Assembly (NCBI GenBank): GCA_021531775.1
Contig: JAFBIU010000012.1
Location: forward strand, 40,416-104,415
DNA length: 64,000 nt
Direction of reading: 5' to 3'
DNA from: Parabacteroides distasonis
GTDB taxonomy: Bacteria > Bacteroidota > Bacteroidia > Bacteroidales > Tannerellaceae
The notes under the pieces are model-generated. The model had not been told where the DNA came from. It ran no database searches and saw only the letters and a program-made list of their open reading frames with translations. The position numbers were made by a program, and so were the translations under genes. Of this stretch, positions 18,570 through 27,509 are shown in pieces. Every line of letters begins with the position of its first letter. Position 1 is the stretch's first letter.

Positions 18570-19451
18570 TCAACAATGGGCCAACGCCTCCTCCAACGAA
18601 GTGGCCTGATACCCAATGGAGTGTTGTGCCTTGGCGATGCTCATGGCCGTATAACGAGGACGAGGGGTAGCCTCCTGCAAGGCCGCTGTCGTGACCGGAC
18701 GAATGAGCGACTCATCCAACCGGAAATGGCGGGCCACCCGATAGGCAATCTCGGCAATGCTCATCGCCTCCCCTCCACAAATGTGGAAAATACCCTGGTG
18801 GGCGGAGGGCAAGAGCAGTTCCGCCCCACGGGCAATATCCTCCACCCAAGTGGGCGTCCGCACCTGATCCGAAACCACCTGAATCGGCTGACCGTTGCCC
18901 AGACGGGTTTTGACCAACTGCACAATATTCCCATGCTGGCCCGGATAAGGGGTCCCATAGACCACCTCTACCCGCATGACGGCATAATCCCGGCAAGCCT
19001 TCTGCAGGATCCGTTCAGCCTCCGCCTTCTGTTGCCCATAGACATTGACAGCAGCCGGCCGATCCTCCTCGGTATAGGGAACCTGTTGCGTACCCTCAAA
19101 CACGAAGTCGGTCGAGAGATGAATCAACCGGCAAGCCTGTCGGTTGCAAAGTTCCGCCAACGTGGCCACCGCCTCCACATTGATGGCATAGGCTTCGGCC
19201 GGATGTTGCTGGCAAAAATCGACACTCGACATTGCCACGGTATTGAAAACCACCTCGGGCCGGAAACGAGCCAACAGCTCTGCCACCGCCTCCCGCTGGC
19301 ACAGATCCACCTGTTCGAAACGATAGCCCGACGAAGGCAGCAGATCCGGCTGACGCGAAACGCCCAACAAGGTATGCTCTCCCGAACCGGCCAACCGTTG
19401 CAAGATACGTCGGCCAATAAACCCATTGGCCCCTAAAACAGCTATTCTCAT
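18570..19451 (-). CDS. NAD(P)-dependent SDR reductase, dTDP-4-dehydrorhamnose reductase-like
   Basis: A 293-residue extended SDR. I place the start at the ATG at 19451 (MRIAVLGANGFIG), which has AGAGGA just upstream; a longer frame from 19598 adds 49 residues with no family resemblance. GANGFIG binds NAD(P), STDFVFEG carries the Ser/Thr position and YGQQKAEAE the Tyr-x-x-x-Lys pair. The order resembles RfbD and the RmlD-like substrate-binding family. There are no other dTDP-rhamnose genes nearby, so the substrate is uncertain. Confidence 0.82.
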   Translation of the reverse strand: MRIAVLGANGFIGRRILQRLAGSGEHTLLGVSRQPDLLPSSGYRFEQVDLCQREAVAELLARFRPEVVFNTVAMSSVDFCQQHPAEAYAINVEAVATLAELCNRQACRLIHLSTDFVFEGTQQVPYTEEDRPAAVNVYGQQKAEAERILQKACRDYAVMRVEVVYGTPYPGQHGNIVQLVKTRLGNGQPIQVVSDQVRTPTWVEDIARGAELLLPSAHQGIFHICGGEAMSIAEIAYRVARHFRLDESLIRPVTTAALQEATPRPRYTAMSIAKAQHSIGYQATSLEEALAHC

Positions 19452-19527
19452 CTGATTCCTCTTTTTGATTGTTCCGGACAAAAATAGCCCCTTTCTGCCA
19501 AACGAATAGCATAAATCCTGCCAAAAC

Positions 19528-19561
19528 TTTGCCACTATTTCGTGATTCTTTGCTACTTTTG
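19528..19561 (+). promoter_or_regulatory. Promoter of DUF4831 gene
   Basis: TTTG (19528-19531) and TACTTTTG (19554-19561) are 22 bp apart, matching the Bacteroidetes -33/-7 pattern. The gene start at 19611 is about 43 nt past the likely transcription start. The longest frame (from 19542) would begin upstream of the transcript. Confidence 0.6.
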
Positions 19562-19610
19562 TACAAATCATTTTATACAAGATAGTTTCATAATTCATAA
19601 TTCAGTGAAG

Positions 19611-20678
19611 ATGAAGAAATTACTTTTTTTAGCAGGCTTACTCTGTATGACGCCACTTTGGGCTCAGACCAAGGTTGTGAAAAAAAATGCGGTTAAAGCC
19701 AACAATTTCGGCATCACCTACTCGCTACCGAAGACGACCTTGGTCGTTGTAGCCGAGGTGACCAAAGTGACTTGTAAGGCAGGGCCCTACTATCCATACG
19801 CCCAAAAGTATTTAGGTGTTGACCAGGTCATCACCGAAGACCGGGTCTATTACGAACTGGGGAAGATCCGTCTGGAGAACAAAGGGGTGCCCGATCCGGA
19901 CAACACCTACATCGTCGAATTCAAGCCGGGAACAGTGGCTCCCTATGCCTACTTGACCGAAGATGGACGCCTCTGTACCATCAATGCGGAATATACACCC
20001 GAACAGACGGCTCCCAAACAGCAGACAGCTCCTGCGGCAAAAGCCAAGACAAGCGGCAGCCATTCTGTCCTGTCGGAAGAGTTGCTGATGGCCGGATCGA
20101 CCGCCAAGCAGGCCGAAGTGGCAGCCAAGCAGATCTACCGCATCCGTGAAAGCCGCCTGAACATCGTGACGGGTGAGGCCGACAACCTGCCGCCCGATGG
20201 CGAAGCCATGAAGATCGTGATCCAGCAATTGGACGATCAGGAGAAGAGCCTCTCCAACCTCTTCACAGGCACGACCACCAAGGAGAGTAGCGAGTTCGAG
20301 ATCGAGATCGTGCCGCACGATGATGTGCAGGACGAAGTGCTCTTCCGCTTCTCCACCCAGTTGGGCATCCTCGACTCCGACGACCTCGGGGGCGCACCCG
20401 TCTATCTGACCTTGAAGGCCACCGAACGGGCTCCCCAGCTGGACGAGAAAGAGGCCGAGAAGAAGGAGAAATCCATGAAAGGCATCATCTATAACGTGCC
20501 CGGCAAGGCCAATATCCAGATCAGCATGAACAAGAAAAAACTGTTCCAGGGAGAGGTTCAGATCACGCAATTCGGTAGTCAGGAGGGACTGGCTCCGGTC
20601 ATGTTCGAGGACAAGAAGGCTCCGGTCAAGGTCTATTTCTATCCGGAAACGGGTGCCATCAAGCAGATCATTCAATAA
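19611..20678 (+). CDS. DUF4831 family exported protein
   Basis: A 355-residue protein with signal peptide MKKLLFLAGLLCMTPLWAQ. Start chosen at 19611 because it gives a proper signal and the promoter lies between it and the longer frame's start. The mature part has YSLPKTTLVVVAEVTK and GPYYPYAQKYLG near the N-terminus, typical of DUF4831, a Bacteroidetes envelope family of unknown function. A variable Gln/Ala/Thr segment around 140-160 separates two halves. It is followed 29 bp later by a peptide transporter gene. Confidence 0.8.
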   Translation: MKKLLFLAGLLCMTPLWAQTKVVKKNAVKANNFGITYSLPKTTLVVVAEVTKVTCKAGPYYPYAQKYLGVDQVITEDRVYYELGKIRLENKGVPDPDNTYIVEFKPGTVAPYAYLTEDGRLCTINAEYTPEQTAPKQQTAPAAKAKTSGSHSVLSEELLMAGSTAKQAEVAAKQIYRIRESRLNIVTGEADNLPPDGEAMKIVIQQLDDQEKSLSNLFTGTTTKESSEFEIEIVPHDDVQDEVLFRFSTQLGILDSDDLGGAPVYLTLKATERAPQLDEKEAEKKEKSMKGIIYNVPGKANIQISMNKKKLFQGEVQITQFGSQEGLAPVMFEDKKAPVKVYFYPETGAIKQIIQ

Positions 20679-20707
20679 GTATTAAACATCTAATAATCTA
20701 AAACACT

Positions 20708-22363
20708 ATGTTACAAGGACAACCGAAAGGACTTTATGCGCTGGCGCTCGCCAACACCGGCGAACGCTTTGGTTATTACACCATGCTTGCGATCTTCACA
20801 CTCTTCTTGCAGGCAAAATTCGGCTATACAGCCGCAGAGACTTCCACCATCTTTGCCAGTTTCCTGGCCTTTGTCTATTTCACCCCCTTGATTGGTGGTA
20901 TGCTGGCCGACAAGTTCGGTTATGGCAAGATGGTCACAACCGGTATCATCATCATGTTCTTCGGATACCTTTTCTTAGCGATTCCGACCGATGCAGCCAC
21001 TGGTAAACTGTTGATGTTCGGAGCCTTGGCCATGATTGCCTGTGGTACCGGACTCTTCAAGGGCAACCTGCAGGTGATGGTGGGCAATCTGTACGATGCG
21101 CCGGAATACAAACACAAACGTGATACGGCCTTCAGCCTCTTCTACATGGCCATCAACATTGGTGCCATGTTCGCCCCCACGGCAGCTACGAAGATGACCG
21201 ACTGGATGCTGGCCAAGTATGGTCTGACCTACAACGCCCAGATCCCCTCGTTGGCCCATCAGTTCATCGACCAGACCATCTCGGGCGAGAATACGGCTGT
21301 TTTGGAGAGCTTGAAGGCGGCTCAGAACTACAGTGGCGACACGCTGGCGTTCTGTCACGACTATATCGCACACCTTTCGGAGGCCTACAACTATGGCTTT
21401 GGTGTAGCTTGCATCTCCTTGATCATCTCCATGGCCATCTACATGGGTTGCCGTTCGACCTTTAAACATGCCGACATCAACACCAAGCAGGCTGCCGGTT
21501 CACAAGTACAGCAGGAGGAACTGACTCCGGCACAGACCAAGGAGCGTATCGTAGCCCTCTGTCTCGTATTTGCCGTGGTACTCTTCTTCTGGATGGCCTT
21601 CCACCAGAACGGTCTGACCATGACCTTCTTCGCACGCGACTATACGGCCAATCAGGTGACAGGTATCGACCGGATCGGTTTTGATGTCTTCAATCTGGCC
21701 CTCCTGGTGGTTGCCATTTATGGTGGTTTCGCCTTGGTACAGTCCGAAACGAGCAAAGGCAAAGGCATTGCAGCCGTAGTGACCGTAGCCGCTTTGGCCA
21801 TCTTGGGCTATAAATATAGTGCCATGCCGGAGACGTTGACCATCCTGCCGCAGCAGTTCCAGCAGTTCAACCCCTTCTTCGTGGTGGCTTTGACACCCGT
21901 ATCGTTGGCCATCTTCGGTACCTTGGCCAAGAAGGGCAAAGAGCCCTCGGCTCCCCGGAAGATTGGTGTAGGTATGATGATTGCCGCTTGCGGTTTCTTG
22001 ATCCTGGCCCTGGGTTCCATGGGTCTGCCGACACCCGATGCCTTGGCAGCCGACAGCAGCAAGCAGGTGTTGATCTCTCCGAACTGGTTGATCTCCACCT
22101 ATCTGGTCTTGACCTTTGCCGAGCTGTTGCTCTCTCCGATGGGAATCTCATTCGTTTCTAAAGTGGCTCCTCCCAAATACAAGGGTGCCATGATGGGCGG
22201 TTGGTTCGTAGCCACAGCCATCGGTAACTACCTGGTAGCCGTCATCGGTTATTTGTGGGGAAGCATGGAGTTGTGGATGGTATGGAGCGTACTGATCGTA
22301 CTCTGTCTGCTCTCTGCCCTCTTCATGTTCGCCATCATGAAGAAACTGGAAAAGGTTGCTTAA
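20708..22363 (+). CDS. POT/PTR-family proton-coupled di-/tripeptide transporter
   Basis: A 551-residue major facilitator protein with about 12-14 membrane helices. POT signatures are visible: GERFGYYTMLAIFTLFLQ in helix 1 (the E-x-x-E-R-F/Y type proton-coupling region reduced to GERFGYY), GGMLADKFGYGKMV in the helix 2-3 loop and FYMAINIGAMFAP (the FYxxINxG motif) near residue 150. It would import small peptides using the proton gradient, which fits a peptide-using gut anaerobe. It may share a transcript with the DUF4831 gene upstream and the ESS transporter downstream (28-bp gap). Confidence 0.9.
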   Translation: MLQGQPKGLYALALANTGERFGYYTMLAIFTLFLQAKFGYTAAETSTIFASFLAFVYFTPLIGGMLADKFGYGKMVTTGIIIMFFGYLFLAIPTDAATGKLLMFGALAMIACGTGLFKGNLQVMVGNLYDAPEYKHKRDTAFSLFYMAINIGAMFAPTAATKMTDWMLAKYGLTYNAQIPSLAHQFIDQTISGENTAVLESLKAAQNYSGDTLAFCHDYIAHLSEAYNYGFGVACISLIISMAIYMGCRSTFKHADINTKQAAGSQVQQEELTPAQTKERIVALCLVFAVVLFFWMAFHQNGLTMTFFARDYTANQVTGIDRIGFDVFNLALLVVAIYGGFALVQSETSKGKGIAAVVTVAALAILGYKYSAMPETLTILPQQFQQFNPFFVVALTPVSLAIFGTLAKKGKEPSAPRKIGVGMMIAACGFLILALGSMGLPTPDALAADSSKQVLISPNWLISTYLVLTFAELLLSPMGISFVSKVAPPKYKGAMMGGWFVATAIGNYLVAVIGYLWGSMELWMVWSVLIVLCLLSALFMFAIMKKLEKVA

Positions 22364-22391
22364 TATAAATTGCTGATACATACAACAATTC

Positions 22392-23735
22392 ATGATCGAT
22401 CTGACGCACTTTACACCCTGGACTCTCTTTACCGACATGGGATTCATCTCCCTACTGCTCCTGGTAGGTAAGCTGATCCGTGTGAAGGTCAAGTTCATCC
22501 AGCAGCTGTTCATTCCGCCCAGCCTCCTGGCCGGTCTCTTGGGACTGGCCTTGGGGCCCAATGGACTGGGATGGATCCCCTTGTCGCAGGAGTTGGGCAC
22601 CTATGCGGCCATCCTGATTGCCGGGGTGTTTGGTGCGTTGCCGCTCTCCTCTCCGCACGTTTCGATGAAGGAGATCACGCAACGCGTGGGTCCGATGTGG
22701 GCCTACGCACAGGTCGGCATGTTGTTGCAGTGGGGCCTCATGGGGCTCTTCGGCCTGTGTGTGATCCATCTGATCTGGCCCGACCTGCACGATGCGTTCG
22801 GCATCATGCTCTCGACCGGATTCTACGGAGGACATGGGACAGCTGCTGCCATCGGTACCGCTTTCGACCGATTGGGTTGGGAAGATGCAGGCAGCTTGGG
22901 CATGACGACAGCCACCATGGGAGTCGTCTTTGCCATCATTGGCGGATTGTTGTTGGTCAAATGGGCGGCCCGTCACCAACAGACGGCCTTTATTGCCGAT
23001 TTCGACGACCTGCCGGATGAGTTGCGAAGCGGTTTGTTGCCCGAACATAAACGCGACTCCATCGGAGAAGCCACCACCTCCTCCATCTCCATCGACTCGT
23101 TGACCCTGCACATGTCCATCGTCTGGATGGTCGCCTTTGGCGGTTACCTGTTGAGCCAAGGGGTCAAACAGTACTATCCGCAACTGGAACTGCCCGTTTT
23201 CAGTTGTGCCTTTGTGGTCGGACTGCTGCTGAAGAAGGGGGGTGACCTGACCCAGGTTTCCCGCTACATCAATCCGCAGACCACCCAACGGCTCAGCAGC
23301 TCCTTCACGGACCTGTTGGTCGCTTGTGGCGTAGCCTCCATCAAATTGGGGGTCATTGTGCAGTATGCCATTCCGCTGATTGTCCTGTTGGTGGCCGGTG
23401 TGGTGATTGTCCTGTCAATCACCTTCTACTTAGGCCGTCATCTCAGCCGTACCTTCTGGTTCGAACGCACCATCTTTGCTTGGGGCTGGTGGACCGGAAC
23501 CATGGCCATGGGCATTGCGCTCTTGCGGATTGTCGATCCCAAGTTAGCCAGCAAGGCAATGGACGATTATGCCATGGCCTATCTCCCCATTGCTCCCGTC
23601 GAGATCCTGCTGATCACCTTTGTCCCCATTCTCTTCTGCAACGGATTGGGTCTCTGGCTCTCCCTGGCCTGCATCGGCCTCTCCCTCCTCATCCTCCTCT
23701 TCTCCCTCAAAATGGGCTGGTGGGTCCGGCGGTAA
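22392..23735 (+). CDS. Sodium/glutamate symporter family (ESS/GltS-like) transporter
   Basis: A 447-residue inner-membrane protein with about 10-12 helices. The two inverted halves each carry a glycine-rich signature: GFYGGHGTAAAIG near residue 142 and AWGWWTGTMAMGIALLRIVDP near 360, as in ESS-family glutamate:sodium symporters. Substrate is inferred from the family; divergent members transport other anions. The C-terminus is strongly basic (GWWVRR). A dispersed GTAACCG repeat begins about 10 bp after the stop. Confidence 0.85.
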   Translation: MIDLTHFTPWTLFTDMGFISLLLLVGKLIRVKVKFIQQLFIPPSLLAGLLGLALGPNGLGWIPLSQELGTYAAILIAGVFGALPLSSPHVSMKEITQRVGPMWAYAQVGMLLQWGLMGLFGLCVIHLIWPDLHDAFGIMLSTGFYGGHGTAAAIGTAFDRLGWEDAGSLGMTTATMGVVFAIIGGLLLVKWAARHQQTAFIADFDDLPDELRSGLLPEHKRDSIGEATTSSISIDSLTLHMSIVWMVAFGGYLLSQGVKQYYPQLELPVFSCAFVVGLLLKKGGDLTQVSRYINPQTTQRLSSSFTDLLVACGVASIKLGVIVQYAIPLIVLLVAGVVIVLSITFYLGRHLSRTFWFERTIFAWGWWTGTMAMGIALLRIVDPKLASKAMDDYAMAYLPIAPVEILLITFVPILFCNGLGLWLSLACIGLSLLILLFSLKMGWWVRR

Positions 23736-23745
23736 AGACAGTTTT

Positions 23746-23796
23746 CTACATACAAACATGTGGGGTAACCGAGGTAACCGGAGTAACCGGGTAACC
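23746..23796 (+). repeat. Dispersed GTAACCG repeat, copy A
   Basis: Head CTACATACAAACATGTGG is followed by nonamers of the form GTAACCGnG (three, then a shortened fourth). Copy E at 33106-33150, in the opposite orientation, is nearly identical over about 45 bp. It sits in the 106-bp gap between the stops of the ESS transporter and the sulfatase. Confidence 0.85.
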
Positions 23797-23841
23797 AACG
23801 GTCGGATTCCGAAAGGGACTTAGCAGTCAGATAGAAGATAA

Positions 23842-25797
23842 TTATTTGATAACAAGCTCATTGCTATTCATCCGTTGCATATATTGCTGGATGATCGACT
23901 TCAACTGAAGCTCCATCTGCCGCAAGGTATCGGCCGGCATTTGTGCCCGACAATCCTCCTGCAACAGGGAATCCTGCCGGAAAGCGTACGCATGCGTGGT
24001 CTGTTGGCCATCAAACTGGATCATATAATCCCCTTGAATGAACTGATAGATGCCTGTGGCAGGCAGGTAATTGACGGCAAACTTCTCTTCGGGAGGAGTC
24101 TGCAACAGATCCTGTCCGAAAGCCACATAGGGACGGTCGTAGCCCAAGAGCCCCAAGACAGTCGGCAGAATATCAATCTGATTGGCCACACGCTCCTCAT
24201 CATACCCCTTCAACTCCGGCATTCCGGGGGCATACAGGATGATCGGTACGGCATACTCGCCCAAATCGGTCACATACTCCGGATAGCAGTTGCCACTGGT
24301 GTGGTCGGCCGTCAAGACGAAAAGGGTGTGCTGGAACCAGGGCTGTTGCTGGGCCTTCTCAAAGAATCGACGAAGCGACCAGTCGGTATAGGCAATGCAA
24401 CGGAACAGGGGAGCCGGACCTTCCGGAAACTGCCCGTCATACCGCTCCGGCAGGGCAAAGGGGGTATGGGAAGTGGCGGTAAAGAGCGAAGTGGCAAAGG
24501 GTTGCGGAAATTCGGACAGGCGGTCGCAGAAGAATTGCAGAAACTCCTCGTCCCAGATGGCCCACGTACCGTCAAAGTCCTGATCCCCTTGATAATGCGG
24601 ATCGGCATTGTATTCGGTCCGTCCCCAATAGCTGTCGAAACCACTGGCCCGGGCAAAGGCTTCAAAGCCCATCGAACCATTCATCGCCCCATGGAAGAAG
24701 GAGGTATGATACCCCTTGTGCCGGCCCAACTCGCCCGCCAGTCCAGATAGGTCGTTGAGGGCAGCCGGAGTGAGGAAGAAGGGCTCCACAAAACTGGGGA
24801 TGGAAGAGAGTACCGAAGGCATGCCGTCGATGCTCTTCCGCCCATTGCTGTAGGCATAGCGGAAGGAGCGTCCCTCCTGCTGCAAGGAGTCGAGGAAAGG
24901 GGTATAAAGAGGGCCTACATACTGCCGGCTGAAGCTCTCCAAGATGAAGACCACCACATTGAGCGGTCGGAAGGGGCGGTCGGTTGCACCCTCATGCCGG
25001 GGCGTATAGTAGCGTTGGGCCTCTGCCTCGGGCAGGTAATCGGGCACTCGGAAACTTCGTTTGCCCAACGTACGGAAGAGCGAAAAGGGGGTATTGAGCA
25101 CCACTCCGGCATCCAACGGCCGACGTACATACTGGTTGGCATTGCTCAACGTGATGGGACGGGTAGCGGTCGTCATGCCCCCTCGCATCCCGAACACGAT
25201 CCAGGGAGCCACACACACCAAGGCCAAGGTTTGCGTCAGGTAATAGTGCCAACGGACAGCAGGTTGCTGGCAAGCAGGTGTCCGGAAGGCTCGATAGAGC
25301 AGCCCGCCCAAGAAGAGGAATGCGAGGGCCAAATACCAATGGTTCAAGGCTTCATGCAGGAATACCGTCCCCAAGTTGCCGCCTGTCTCATGGGCAAACT
25401 CGTCCCATACGCTCATGGTGGTCCGACGGCCGGTATAGGGGAAATAGATGCAATCGGCCAGATTCGTCAGGAGAAACAACAGGTTGATGCCGGTATAGAG
25501 TGCACGTACCACCCGGTAAAAAACCGGACGCTCTTTCCAATGGAAGGGCAACAGAAAGAGCAGGATAAAGAGGCTGTTGATGTAGAGGATGGCGGTCGTG
25601 TCGAAAATGAGGCCGGCTCCCAAGAGCGACAGGCCGTAGGTCGTACACCACAGGTTGCCATAGAGCGACTGGTTCACCAGCACAAACAGCAGTCGGCAGA
25701 TCGTATAGCAGACATAAACGATACCCACATTCCACGCGATACACCCGAACGGGCTTTGCCAGAACTGACCGATCCATTTTTTCACATAAGCCATCAT
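23842..25797 (-). CDS. LTA synthase-like membrane sulfatase/phosphoglycerol transferase
   Basis: About 651 residues. Start taken at the ATG pair 25797/25794 (MMAYVKKW), because the longer frame begins inside a probable -7 element. The N-terminal third has about five membrane helices; from about residue 265 comes an alkaline phosphatase superfamily domain (VVFILESFSRQYVG, GRKSIDGMPSVLSSIPSF, TATSHTPF, VLTADHTSG). This is the LtaS/MdoB/OpgB layout, which moves phosphoglycerol or phosphoethanolamine to envelope glycans. The nucleophile position carries Ser (GRKSIDG) rather than Thr. Substrate unknown. Confidence 0.85.
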   Translation of the reverse strand: MMAYVKKWIGQFWQSPFGCIAWNVGIVYVCYTICRLLFVLVNQSLYGNLWCTTYGLSLLGAGLIFDTTAILYINSLFILLFLLPFHWKERPVFYRVVRALYTGINLLFLLTNLADCIYFPYTGRRTTMSVWDEFAHETGGNLGTVFLHEALNHWYLALAFLFLGGLLYRAFRTPACQQPAVRWHYYLTQTLALVCVAPWIVFGMRGGMTTATRPITLSNANQYVRRPLDAGVVLNTPFSLFRTLGKRSFRVPDYLPEAEAQRYYTPRHEGATDRPFRPLNVVVFILESFSRQYVGPLYTPFLDSLQQEGRSFRYAYSNGRKSIDGMPSVLSSIPSFVEPFFLTPAALNDLSGLAGELGRHKGYHTSFFHGAMNGSMGFEAFARASGFDSYWGRTEYNADPHYQGDQDFDGTWAIWDEEFLQFFCDRLSEFPQPFATSLFTATSHTPFALPERYDGQFPEGPAPLFRCIAYTDWSLRRFFEKAQQQPWFQHTLFVLTADHTSGNCYPEYVTDLGEYAVPIILYAPGMPELKGYDEERVANQIDILPTVLGLLGYDRPYVAFGQDLLQTPPEEKFAVNYLPATGIYQFIQGDYMIQFDGQQTTHAYAFRQDSLLQEDCRAQMPADTLRQMELQLKSIIQQYMQRMNSNELVIK

Positions 25798-25830
25798 TAC
25801 TTCCGAATTTCTATCTGATTCAACCGGGTG

Positions 25831-25838
25831 CAAAGATA
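25831..25838 (-). promoter_or_regulatory. -7 element for sulfatase gene
   Basis: The minus strand reads TATCTTTG, a match to TAnnTTTG, about 34 bp before the ATG at 25797. This excludes the upstream in-frame ATG at 25833. No clear -33 box. Confidence 0.55.
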
Positions 25839-25908
25839 GCTTTTTTTACGGACACGCAGACTTTTTTCCCACGAGTGTGAACGTACTTTTCCTCCGTCTG
25901 ACGAACGA

Positions 25909-27183
25909 TCACCTTTCCAAAGACCATTCATAAACAGGTCTGATCCGGATGGTGTATCCAGCCTCCTCTCGATCGGCATATTCATGATCGGTCAGCAACA
26001 GCAGATCGGTACAGTTCGTCTTGGTGGCAGCCAACAGCAGCCCCTTGATTTCCCGCTTGCGGGTTTTCTCGGACGAGATGTCGTACGACACCTGTATGGC
26101 CTGCTTCACCTGGTTACCGTTGCACACGAGGAAGTCGCATTCGCCACTTCGTTCATTCAGGAAATAGATGTCATAGCCCTTCAACTTGCAACTTCTCATC
26201 AGGTGGACCAGCACAATGGTTTCCAGCCGATGGCCCAGATTCTCTCCGGCAAAGGCATTGTCTCGTTGATTCATCAGAGCCACATCGATCGGGTAAAGTT
26301 TCTCCGCTCCCATCCTTAGTTTGCTTTTCTGGGCATATTTCGGGATACCGACCAGCATGTATGCCTGTTTGAGATAGTCGATATAGTTCTTGACGGTATG
26401 CTCAGACTTCAGGCCAAAGATCCGGCAAAGCTCAGAAGTAGAGACGATAGTGGGTGCAACATTGAGGATATGATGGGCGAGCTGTTCAAAAGCCGCCTTG
26501 TATTGTATCTTATACCTTTGCTCAATATCACGTTTGAGAATGTTATCCATCAAATTTCTGACATACAGCTGATTGTCAATTATCGTCAACATTTCCGGAA
26601 ATCCCCCTTGCTTCATATATTGATCAAAAGCTGCCCGTCTGAAAGCCTCCGACTTTGTACTCCGACGCTCGGTATCAACATGATGCATCGTACAGTATTC
26701 GGCAAAGGAGAAGGGGAAAAGTGGGATCTCCTTGTTGCGGCCCGAGAGATGTGTGGCCAGTTCGCCACTGAGCAGTTTGGCATTCGAACCGGTTATGATG
26801 ACGTGCATTTTCTTTCGCAACAGCCGATTGACAAACAGATGCCAACCCTCCACATTCTGTATTTCATCCAAAAACAGATAGGAAAAATCTCCCTGAATCT
26901 TGTAGAGGATTTCGAGCAAATCATTCAATTGGGATGCCTGCATGTCTGCCAACCGTTCGTCATCAAAATTAACGTAGGCAAATTTCACACCACTATGATG
27001 CAAGGCTTGATAGCACAAGGTGGACTTTCCACTTCGCCTCACTCCGATAACGACTTGTGCTTGTGTACTTTTTAAGTCAACAAGCTGTTCTTCCGGTCTG
27101 CGGCAAAGTGTATCTGCCTCTCTCGCCTCAAGTTCCTCTTGCTGGTCGATGAGGATAAATTCCAACGTTCTTTTATCGATCAT
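25909..27183 (-). CDS. P-loop ATPase with DUF4143 C-terminal domain
   Basis: A 424-residue AAA-type ATPase. Walker A is GVRRSGKST (residues 47-55), Walker B is YLFLDEIQ near 102, and MHVIITGSNAKLLSGELA near 130 is the sensor region typical of the AAA_14/DUF4143 family. The C-terminal half ends in a nuclease-like module (ERSGECDFLVCNGNQVKQAIQVSYD, a pattern like the D-ExK fold). Function of this abundant, strain-variable family is unknown. A 32-bp-period repeat array starts 27 bp upstream of the ATG. Confidence 0.88.
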   Translation of the reverse strand: MIDKRTLEFILIDQQEELEAREADTLCRRPEEQLVDLKSTQAQVVIGVRRSGKSTLCYQALHHSGVKFAYVNFDDERLADMQASQLNDLLEILYKIQGDFSYLFLDEIQNVEGWHLFVNRLLRKKMHVIITGSNAKLLSGELATHLSGRNKEIPLFPFSFAEYCTMHHVDTERRSTKSEAFRRAAFDQYMKQGGFPEMLTIIDNQLYVRNLMDNILKRDIEQRYKIQYKAAFEQLAHHILNVAPTIVSTSELCRIFGLKSEHTVKNYIDYLKQAYMLVGIPKYAQKSKLRMGAEKLYPIDVALMNQRDNAFAGENLGHRLETIVLVHLMRSCKLKGYDIYFLNERSGECDFLVCNGNQVKQAIQVSYDISSEKTRKREIKGLLLAATKTNCTDLLLLTDHEYADREEAGYTIRIRPVYEWSLER

Positions 27184-27210
27184 TTGCGCTCATTTTTTGA
27201 CCGTAAAGAT

Positions 27211-27410
27211 AGGAATTTTTCCGCTAAAACGCGTTATTTTACAGATTTTCGGCAGCCAGATTGCGTTATTTTACAAGTTTTCTTTCTTTAGATTGCGTTA
27301 TTTTACCGTTTTTGCGATTCCAAAACGCGTTATTTTACCATTTTTCGACTTCTGGATTGCGTTATTTTACAAGTTTTCGGCTTTTAGATTGCGTTATTTT
27401 GCAGATTCCT
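27211..27410. repeat. 32-bp-period repeat array upstream of DUF4143 ATPase
   Basis: The 12-mer GCGTTATTTTAC begins at 27231, 27263, 27295, 27327 and 27359, and as GCGTTATTTTGC at 27391, exactly 32 bp apart each time. The 20-bp stretches between them are related, not unique: most have TTTT early and end in GATT or AAAC, in the order AAAC, GATT, GATT, AAAC, GATT, GATT. The 27184-27509 gene-free interval is filled by this array and the promoter of the gene at 27510. A TATCTTTA (minus strand, 27211-27204) next to the array is the probable -7 element of the ATPase gene. Confidence 0.95.
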
Positions 27411-27452
27411 GTAGGGACATTTGATCGTTTTTACGAAGCAATCGGGTCAGAA

Positions 27453-27484
27453 TTTGCCTATTTCAAAACCATCCTATACCTTTG
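27453..27484 (+). promoter_or_regulatory. Promoter of metallophosphatase fusion gene
   Basis: TTTG (27453-27456) and TACCTTTG (27477-27484) are 20 bp apart, an excellent Bacteroidetes -33/-7 match. The start at 27510 follows about 20 nt after the likely transcription start. The longer open frame from 27261 merely reads through the repeat array. Confidence 0.7.
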
Positions 27485-27509
27485 TCAGAGAAAAACAAAT
27501 AGCAATCCG

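Noticed and set aside
23324..23794. ORF overlapping the 3' end of the ESS transporter
   Set aside because: It is an alternative frame of the transporter gene ending in repeat copy A; the Val-Thr-Gly string is just the translated nonamer.
27211..27410. CRISPR array
   Set aside because: The repeated unit is only 12 bp, the 20-bp intervals resemble each other instead of being unique, and no cas genes are nearby.
27261..27509. N-terminal extension of the metallophosphatase fusion
   Set aside because: The open frame merely reads through the 32-bp repeats; a good promoter lies between it and the ATG at 27510.
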